Positions 57,801 through 64,000 of a stretch of DNA of 64,000 nt are shown here, piece after piece; the stretch's first letter is position 1; every line of letters starts with the position of its first letter. The stretch lies in assembly GCA_914767715.1 (NCBI GenBank), contig OU612071.1:22069681-22133680 (forward strand), in the 5' to 3' direction. The DNA is from Membranipora membranacea. Its lineage: Eukaryota > Bryozoa > Gymnolaemata > Cheilostomatida > Membraniporidae. The translations under genes and the position numbers were made by a program. The notes under the pieces were generated by a model, which was not told the origin of the DNA, did not search any database, and worked only from the letters and a program-made list of their open reading frames with translations.

Positions 57801-60800
57801 GAAGATCAAAGCAGATTTCAGAGATTATGAATTTGATAGCTATATTACAAAAAGGACCGTTATTAGCAACAACTTAACAAAGGATACAAAGTGTTTCCCA
57901 AACAAAATTTGAACTCACTGTATATTGCACCTTTCACCTCTCCAGCCAGCAGTACACATACATATAACCCTATTGGTGACATCCGTTGTACATTGTCCAT
58001 GACCATTGCATTTACTAGGGCTGCAGATAGCTGTAAAAAAATACCATGGTGAATTCAGTTTTTCATGTACAGGTTTTCTTTATCTGTCTATATCTGTATT
58101 TTTTATGACAAGATAAGAGATTGAATTTGCTATTTACCATGATAGTGCAATGAGTCTATTTGATTGATGAAAGGAATGAGAAACAGGATGAGTTAGAACA
58201 AGTATTCGACAATAATTGCTGTAGCTGCAATGAGAACTAACGGATATCACAATCTGAACCTTCGTAGCCGATTGAGCATACACAGTTGACACCCTCCCTT
58301 GTATCATAACACGTAGGTGATCCTGGTGCATGCCAGCATTTATCACATCTATTGTGGCGCTGTTCCATATTGTTGGCTTAAAAAAGAAGCAAATAGAAGT
58401 TGATTATCGCATAGAACTATTGATGAACGAGCATAATGTTGACTTGATGTTTGAGCTGTTATAAAAGCAAAAATCTCACATGTCACCATTTAGGAAACCA
58501 ATAAACTTTCTTTTTCACCATATCCCTTGCCTTTGCCTCAACCCATTTACAAAGCGCTGGAATTAGGGCCACAAAGGAAGTTGTGCACTCATGGTAATAA
58601 TCTAATTAATCTGGCTTGTATGAGCAACACACCTGTGCTGACCCGGGCACACATGCCTCACCAGGTAAGGTTGATTTTAATACTAAATGGCAATTCAGTT
58701 TAACATGCCTGCACATTTAGAAATATGAACAAGATTTCTTGCTTATCACCTCTAGTTTACATTTGAACCTACCAGCAATTCAGCTGTGGATAATGCACGT
58801 CGATTATCACTATGAATAGTTATTTGAATACATAATCTAAACATGAACATACTGAGCATAATTTGATGAATCAACCATGCTGTTCTATCCACCACAAGCG
58901 CAGACAATGATGACCCACCGACCCACATGGTGCTCTTCAATGATGTGAACCGGCAGTAAGGTTCATTACTGGTTGTAAAAATATAAACAGAGCCTGTAGC
59001 TCGACTGCAGTATTGCCGGACATCACCTGAAACAAATAAACTACATGTCGTGCATAAAGATACTAATTTTGACTTGAAAGATTACAACAAATGCCGAACA
59101 AAAACTAGTGATCGCAATGATGAAATAATTATTGGATATTTATACTAACCAGTCCCAGTATTGAGTAAAAAGATTGAAGCTAGTTTCCAATCGGTGACCA
59201 TCAGGAGTTCATGGTAATATGGATGTTGGGACACATGACCATTGCTGGGGCTCATTTTAAAGTTTCTTGTTCTGAAGTTGTAATTGTATATTGCTCCACT
59301 ACCAGACTTCTTGATTCTGTCAGTCCTCTTGATGCTATAGGGTCTCCGCAAGCTACAAGTATTGACAATGAAGATGATGTAATAACATCAGAAAATTGAT
59401 CAAATTGAAGGTGAGATGAAAACAAATATTATTAAAACAGCAATCAACTCAGCACTTATATTATATGGAAACGAAGATACGGCTAATGACCCAGAAGAGA
59501 ATAGTTATTTGTACAACTAAAATAAGGGTGCTTTGGCAGATTTACAATTAAGACTAGAGGAACATGAGAGTAATGGAGCAGGCTGCGATAAAGATGATAG
59601 CAGTAAATAATGGTGATTCCATTTGAATTTTATAATTTTATGTTATATCCTCTCAGCAAATGTTCATTGACCTTATTACACTCTCTCTATACATCTTCAA
59701 ACTACTGCTGCCACACCGGCAAATGTGCTAATGAAATGATTATGTACAGCTCAAAACTAATAATATGAGGCTGCAATTTCAGTATTATCACGTAAAGGGC
59801 AAATAATTTGCACAAACCAAATCACGCTATGAATGAATTATCTAGCGTAAATATTGGTGTTGTCACCACTTCTTCATCACCTAGTGCGTTAATTTCATAC
59901 TCTGAGTTTGTGCATATTATTTAACTATAATTGTTTCACACTTTTAACAATCAGGTGACAATTTTGAGATTGAAGCCTCAATAAGATTTCTTTGAGCCAA
60001 ACAGAATTATTTAATTCGCATGGGTGATAGCTGTACTTCAAGTTTGGTAAAGACCTATTAGAAGGAGTAAAGATTTAATTTGATTGAAAGAATTTAGAAG
60101 CAACTTAGTAGCAGTCAAGTTATCTAGAGACATCATGAACCTTCATTGGAATAAGCTCGAACATGCAGCATATTAACTTGATCAGGATTCAGGTAAAGCA
60201 ACCATAGTAACTATTATCCCTGACCTCAACTTGTGACCAATTACATAAAAGATCCAAATAAAACCCACTTGAATATTCTAGTTGTATCTACAGAATTATC
60301 GCTTGTCATTGAAATATCTGTAAAGTCGTAAGAAGTCACACCTGAAAGATATAGCAGAAATAAGTGTTAAGCTTGCTATTATTTCCCTATTACTCCAAGA
60401 AAATGCCTGATGTTGATTTTTTCCTCTTGATTTGAATAAAGTCTTACAATATAAGCTCCCAGTTTTGTTCAAGGCAAAAACATGTTTACATGTGTAAAAA
60501 TCAGATCTGAAAGTATGTAGTATATGGCTAAACTCATGTGAAAGAGCATCTTGACCATGATGTTTGAATATTGGACTACTGTGGTTTAAGGGGCGTAACA
60601 CCGGATAAATGGGGTGTTTTCATGTGCCATGGCGTTTTTGTATGTATGTATGTATGTATGTATGTATGTATGTATGTATGTATGTATTGCATTGTCTCAG
60701 GCAGAGAAATAAAAACGTTTATGTGGATGCTCTCTAAAAATATTCTCTAAAAGTAAGCTCAGTTTGATTGTAATTTAAAAATATATGGATATAAAACAAT

Positions 60801-63800
60801 ATATGGAAATAAATAATTGTATGTAAATTTTTTTTTTCAAATCTATTTACGAAAAACTGTGTTCAAATATCTTACGGAGCAGGCCCTAAAACTGTTGAGG
60901 CGTAGCTAAGTTTGTTATTATATTGCCTGAAACCTGCCTGATGGAAGCGTTGTTAATGTTAGCACTTGGTCATAATGGTTGCCAGCAACCATTCTCAGGC
61001 TCTTGGTTTTTCAGTTTATGTGCATAGGTATTGTGTATTAGGAAAAATTAACCGCCGGCTAGTTATTATGCAGTACTGATAAGATGTTTTAGTTTTCAAT
61101 GAGAGTCTGATTTGAGATGTTTAAAGACTACCACTAGATTGTAGCTGATAACACTTTCTATAAATGATCTGTGACACGTTCATATTATTATCTCGTTTAT
61201 GCCTAGATGGTAGAGGTTGGCAAGTAAGTATTCTTGATGGTCTAAAGTGTAAAGTCTAGTTTATTAGATAAAACTCTGCCTGGATAGGTGAATGAGTTCA
61301 CAACTTCGATGTTGCTATTGTTGATGATTAATGACGGCGCTGGCAGAGAGTTACCTCTTACATTACTGAAATAGCTCCTTCGTTTTCTTGGCATTGAGAA
61401 GAAGGACGTTGGAGAAGCACCAGTTTCCTAGATGGGTAGCTTCTTCTTGTAACTTTGTGTTGTTTCAGAAAGATATTCTAGTAGAACGGTGTCGTCAGCA
61501 TTTTTTATAACAGTTGTTGATTGATGGACAAAAGGCATCTGTGCTACAGACAGAGAGAACAGGAACGGACTCAGGACACAGCCCTGTGGACGTGCTGATG
61601 ATTTGGGATGTGTTGGTTGATGTTATTACCTTCTGTTTTCGGTCGGTCAAGAAATTATAAACCAAATTAACTATGTTTGGATGGACGTCATAGTCACCGA
61701 GTTTATCTGTGAGTGATTTTCGATTGATGGTATTGAAGGCACTTGTATAATGGGTGAATAGAGCTCTGACATGGTTCTTGGCATTCATATCCAGAGGTTC
61801 ACCGATCTTGTCAATCAAAGTGATTAGAGCGTCTTCAGTTGACCTTTTTGGTTTGCACGCAAACTGTGATGAGTCATTTAGCTTTGGTGACATTCTTTTG
61901 ATAACTAGTTTTTCCAGGCATTTATCGACAATCGATTTAAGAGCTTTCGGTCTAAATTCCTTTGGTTCATTTGCACCAGCACATTTAGGTATGGGTTTGA
62001 TACTTGCCATTTTCCACACTGTAGGCATGCCTCCCTGTTTGATCGACATGTTGAACAGTTCAGTGAGTGGTCAAGCAAGGGTTGGCGCTGATGATTTGAG
62101 TAGACGGGGTGTGATAGTATCTGGCCCTGGGCTCTCGTTCAGTTTGACGCCGCACAGAGTGAAATACGCTAAGAAACTCATCACAATATGGCAAAAGAGA
62201 TGGTAAAACAGGTACATCACATGGCTTATCAAATATATTAAAAAAACTGATTCCAAGTGTTCGCATCGAGAGAGAGATATTTTGCTCTATTTCCTGAGCA
62301 TGTTTTTTATTGGCACGTCTGATGGAATTCTGAGTTTGAGATTTCAGTTTACGGTAATCATTTCTATTGTTTAAAAAATCACAATTTCTCTGCTCAAACA
62401 ACCTACGAACTTCAGGAGTTACCCAGTTTTTCTCTCTGAGATATAATTCCATCTGCTAAGTTGGTATGCATTCAGCTATGCAAAAGTTAAGGTGCAAGTT
62501 TTTGTTTATATTGCTCTAAAAGAAGAAATGGTAGTTCCAATCCCTCTTGATTTTGGACACCTAAGTACAGGGGTTGTTGGTGTAAAACATCTGGTTGGGC
62601 GTCCATGTTTATTTTATGATGAAGTTTCAACAAGGGCTGATCCTCTTAACAGCAATAATACCTGTCTGCACTACAATATATATCATAGTGGGTTGACCGC
62701 CCCATTTCTTTTATTTATGCCTTACTCGCACTCATTTTTTTTCCCAACAGAATCTTGAGAATGAAAAAAGATATTGTTATGGCCAGTTCAACGAATGCAA
62801 ACTGGTATGCATACATAAATATTGTGATTTCTCATGTTGTACACCTAATATACTATACTATACTTGATCATACATTTCTTCCTCTTGTCTAATTTTTCGT
62901 CAAGATACAATGTATATTGCCAAACTAGTTCCAATAATATGAAATTTACAGCCAACTAATCGGCCCAATTGTCACACAGCTCTTACACCCTTTTAAAGTG
63001 GTGCACGATTGTTTCAAGATGATGTAATCACAAATTTTATAGAAACAGGATGGATATGATCCTCTCACCATATGCCAACTTCTGAAACACCTTGAAATTA
63101 TTATAGGTGCCCTTGGTGATCATTCCAGGTTCAAAGCCAAAGTGATTGTGTGCATTTGTTTGAAGAGTTGAGACTTGCCGCCATGTAGCTCCACTCCAAG
63201 GATAAATATAAAGTCCCTTGAAAATATACATGCAAATGAATATTCATATTATTTATTCAGTATGATATCAAGGCTTTTTGCCTGAGGCTACCTAACTGTA
63301 TAATATGATAATCTATTTTAACAATTTTCATAGTCGAAGCATCGATAAGGTCTGTGTACCATATCAACAATCAGACGCCAGGCATAGTTGCATCAGTCAT
63401 AAGCTATACATGAAATGTTCCGCTAGGTAGAAATACTGACAAAGTGCTAAATAGAATCCAGAAGACTGGCATCATCCCTTGTGAGTGGTATGTGTATGAA
63501 TGATTTGAGCTTACCAAAAGATTGGTAGGCGGTGGACCTAGTGCAGTTATGACCGATATCATGGCTTTAAAGTTGCTGGCAAGATTTTCTTAAACATGCT
63601 GGCAAAGTGCCTGACGGGGGTTAAATTTGTCTCGTTCCGAAGAGAAATACAGGTGGCTTAAGGGCACGGCCGCCATATTTGGCGCCAAGTTGCTCTCAGT
63701 TTGCACGCAGATTGGAGCATGCCTGGGTGTCAATTGAGCCCAGTAGTCAGTAGACTGCTAAGGGATTCGGACCCAAGACCTCAAAAGCTTGCGCACCAGC

Positions 63801-63936
63801 GGGCAGGTGCTCAAACCAACTGAGCTACCTCCTACTCCTAATTGACTCATTGATTAACAAGTTCAGAAGTCAGGCATCCAAGGAATCTTTAGATATCTTA
63901 CTTGTGTGAACAGGATATTGGCAGCAATGAGGTTCG
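45749..63936 (-). CDS. large secreted or surface protein: two propeller-like units and three EGF modules (5' end outside window)
   Basis: Nineteen exons are predicted: 63,936-63,902; 63,216-63,069; 60,341-60,269; 59,352-59,150; 59,026-58,773; 58,376-58,242; 58,030-57,919; 57,733-57,634; 57,400-57,292; 56,791-56,649; 56,230-56,081; 55,440-55,293; 53,205-53,136; 52,137-51,950; 51,726-51,565; 47,069-46,893; 46,484-46,359; 46,156-46,142; 45,891-45,749. Phases agree at nearly every join; the exception is 59,026-58,773 into 58,376. Domain order is unit 1, EGF, EGF, unit 2, EGF and a hydrophobic tail. Unit 1 and unit 2 share exon lengths and motifs (Y[LI].. start; GxTxYDF; LLMVxD....S..L.N..TG; TS...CR....S.MW), showing internal duplication. 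Repeated short hydrophobic strands with MVTDW or MVADK motifs suggest six-bladed YWTD/NHL-like propellers, as in LDL-receptor-related proteins, though the YWTD signature itself is absent. The ligand is unknown. Confidence 0.75.
46142..46156 (-). CDS. 15-nt microexon
   Basis: ATTCTCCAAGAACTG lies between TTTGGTTACAG and GTGAGTGCTTA. It enters and leaves in phase 1, as its neighbours require, adding five residues (about YSPRT) between the last EGF module and the tail. Confidence 0.5.
46359..46484 (-). CDS. EGF-like exon near the C-terminus
   Basis: 126 nt, phase 1 on both sides, the classic symmetrical EGF exon. It encodes DDCASAPCGPHGICSDSW, then ECLCHDDWSGSTCS. Six cysteines lie in EGF order with the final CxC..GW-like CLCHDDWSGSTC. 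Confidence 0.8.
46893..47069 (-). CDS. exon linking propeller unit 2 to the last EGF module
   Basis: 177 nt, phase 1 on both sides. It encodes PPPTKLSSWFYSDASSPQDS, then HHDRIWFAMNYFANQLNADT. Its acceptor phase matches the donor at 51,565 (VINF), so those two exons can be spliced directly across a 4.5-kb intron. Confidence 0.6.
48930..50385. repeat. tandem duplication of about 725 bp in an intron
   Basis: 48,930-49,655 and 49,656-50,385 align in direct orientation. Shared landmarks are AAATCTGGG, TTATTCACTGAGCTGATA-type sequence, ATAGGCTGTG.CTGATTAT, GATGCAAAT.ACTT and GGGAAACAGCACA-type sequence. It is non-coding and moderately diverged. Confidence 0.7.
51565..57733 (-). CDS. propeller-like unit 2 of the surface protein
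   Basis: Eight exons with matching phases. Segments in order: YFLLDYVKNTVMQIGVEHTP; LGDPSVLIVGHRQWDRAG; DGIGTEAHMVVPLFAYQQLD; RICYVTVGVGRCGNGTLDMS with EFSNRKFFVFSGPF; GIYLSSIYGSNKRLVVSASE; ITAYDFDRVTELGIEPSVTR; LKPYTAEIHQYYDTGAIHSY with NLLMVADKGKDSVILYNITT; GVCRKHSFTIVTSSLETCRW with QSAMWLTPTTALVSDYKYRG and IYVINF. Alternating hydrophobic strands with a conserved D after each LLMV or LV suggest propeller blades. Confidence 0.7.
53428..53887. repeat. 460-bp foldback element with about 220-bp arms
   Basis: The arms start at GTTAAACCACTGCTGCCACA (53,428) and at the complement reading from 53,887, GTTAAACCATTTCTGACACA. They remain about 90 percent alike by eye through AATGTAGGGAGT and CACCTGATTGG. 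The flanks GAGGT and AAGGT may be remnants of a target duplication. It sits in an intron. Confidence 0.75.
57919..58376 (-). CDS. pair of EGF-like exons between the propeller units
   Basis: The exon at 58,376-58,242 encodes NRCDKCWHAPGSPTCYDTRE, then NCVCSIGYEGSDCDI, and ends before GTTAGT in phase 1. The exon at 58,030-57,919 encodes ICSPSKCNGHGQCTTDVTNR, then VICMCTAGWRGERCNIQ, and ends before GTGAGT in phase 2. Both have the EGF C.C....G..G..C ending, and the second has the full six-cysteine spacing. Confidence 0.8.
58773..63936 (-). CDS. propeller-like unit 1 of the surface protein
   Basis: Five exons. 63,936-63,902 (NLIAANILFTQ), 63,216-63,069 (GLYIYPWSGATWRQVSTLQT; 148 nt, the same length as its unit 2 counterpart), 60,341-60,269 (VTSYDFTDISMTSDNSVDTT), 59,352-59,150 (GSGAIYNYNFRTRNFKMSPS, ELLMVTDWKLASIFLLNTGT) and 59,026-58,773 (VYIFTTSNEPYCRFTSLKST, MWVGGSSLSALVVDRTAWLI). 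Earlier exons lie beyond 64,000. Intron 63,069-60,341 holds a LINE relic and intron 63,902-63,216 a SINE. Confidence 0.7.
60641..60687. repeat. (TATG)n microsatellite
   Basis: About eleven uninterrupted TATG units. Confidence 0.95.
61210..62452 (-). pseudogene. decayed LINE reverse transcriptase, Rex/CR1-like
   Basis: The pre-RT segment (62,452-62,060) reads NWVTPEVRRLFEQRNCDFLN, then RANKKHAQEIEQNISL and, after a shift, LNESPGPDTITPRLLKSSAP. The RT (62,049-61,495) reads PTVWKMASIKPIPKCAGANE, CLEKLVIKRMSPKL, a motif A in which the catalytic Asp is replaced (FTHYTSAFNTINRKSL), and FLTDRKQKVITS. After another frameshift come RPQGCVLSPFLFSLSV and NADDTVLLEYL. Further thumb-like sequence runs to about 61,210 (VVNSFTYPGRVLS). 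The lost motif A Asp and at least two frameshifts make it inactive. Confidence 0.75.
63640..63838 (-). mobile_element. tRNA-derived SINE
   Basis: On the minus strand GGTAGCTCAGTTGGTTTGAG is a clear RNA polymerase III A box (D-arm). About 50 bases later GGGTCCGAATCCC (63,774-63,762) is a B box (T-arm), with a GCACC/GGTGC stem between them. A tRNA-unrelated body follows, with TCTTCGGAACGAGACAAATT near 63,645. The 3' end is not clear and may extend past 63,600. The anticodon loop is 8 nt and the acceptor stem does not pair, so it is not a working tRNA. Confidence 0.7.
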
Positions 63937-64000
63937 CTTAATGAGAGAAGATCTACCTGGAGGTATAAATTTGTCAAACTTAGATGATCACGGTGGTTCT

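Noticed and set aside
63760-63838. Functional tRNA gene
   Set aside because: The A and B boxes are good, but the anticodon loop is 8 nt and no acceptor stem pairs, so it is a SINE head.

Overview
This 64 kb window is eukaryotic, AT-rich animal DNA. The evidence is short coding exons bounded by canonical GT..AG sites whose reading phases match across introns, long introns, extracellular EGF-like exons, a poly(A)-tailed LINE, a tRNA-derived SINE and many hairpin-type DNA transposon remnants. The mobile gene families (MULE-like transposases with Ulp1-type relatives, RecQ-like helicase copies, Rex/CR1-like reverse transcriptases) suggest a marine invertebrate such as a sponge or cnidarian, but the sequence alone does not fix the taxon. 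Nearly all host coding signal is on the minus strand. Exons were assigned by eye from reading frame, splice sites and phase, so boundaries are predictions.

Layout. 0.5-10.1 kb: exons of small membrane or secreted proteins, including two tandem paralogues with a shared transmembrane exon, one of them decayed. 1.9-5.8 kb and 14.6-18.2 kb: two copies of one segmental duplication, holding a short coiled-coil gene and gene relics. 17.2-17.4 kb: relic of a Ulp1-type cysteine peptidase. 19.05-25.73 kb: a MULE-like transposase gene, frameshifted and split by a 4,192-bp element. That element has 85-bp terminal inverted repeats and a 9-bp target-site duplication, and carries exons of a RecQ-like helicase. 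26.9-40.2 kb: a multi-exon minus-strand gene with acidic and Ser-rich segments and a decayed zinc-finger 3' part. One of its introns holds a complete, intact two-ORF LINE (31.3-35.7 kb, plus strand) whose ORF1 starts with an RNase H1-type hybrid-binding (viroplasmin-like) domain. 41.3-44.6 kb: a graveyard of transposase, reverse transcriptase and PHD-finger pieces.

45.7-64.0 kb: most of a large secreted or surface protein gene, open at its 5' end. It has two beta-propeller-like units built from duplicated exon sets, separated by a pair of EGF modules and followed by another EGF module, a 15-nt microexon and a hydrophobic C-terminal tail. Its introns hold a tandem duplication, a large foldback element, a TATG microsatellite, a decayed LINE and a SINE.

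The strongest leads are the LINE ORF1 domain architecture, the nested helicase-carrying transposon with its reconstructible insertion site, and the exon-duplicated propeller/EGF protein. No rRNA, functional tRNA, CRISPR array or prokaryotic signal was seen.
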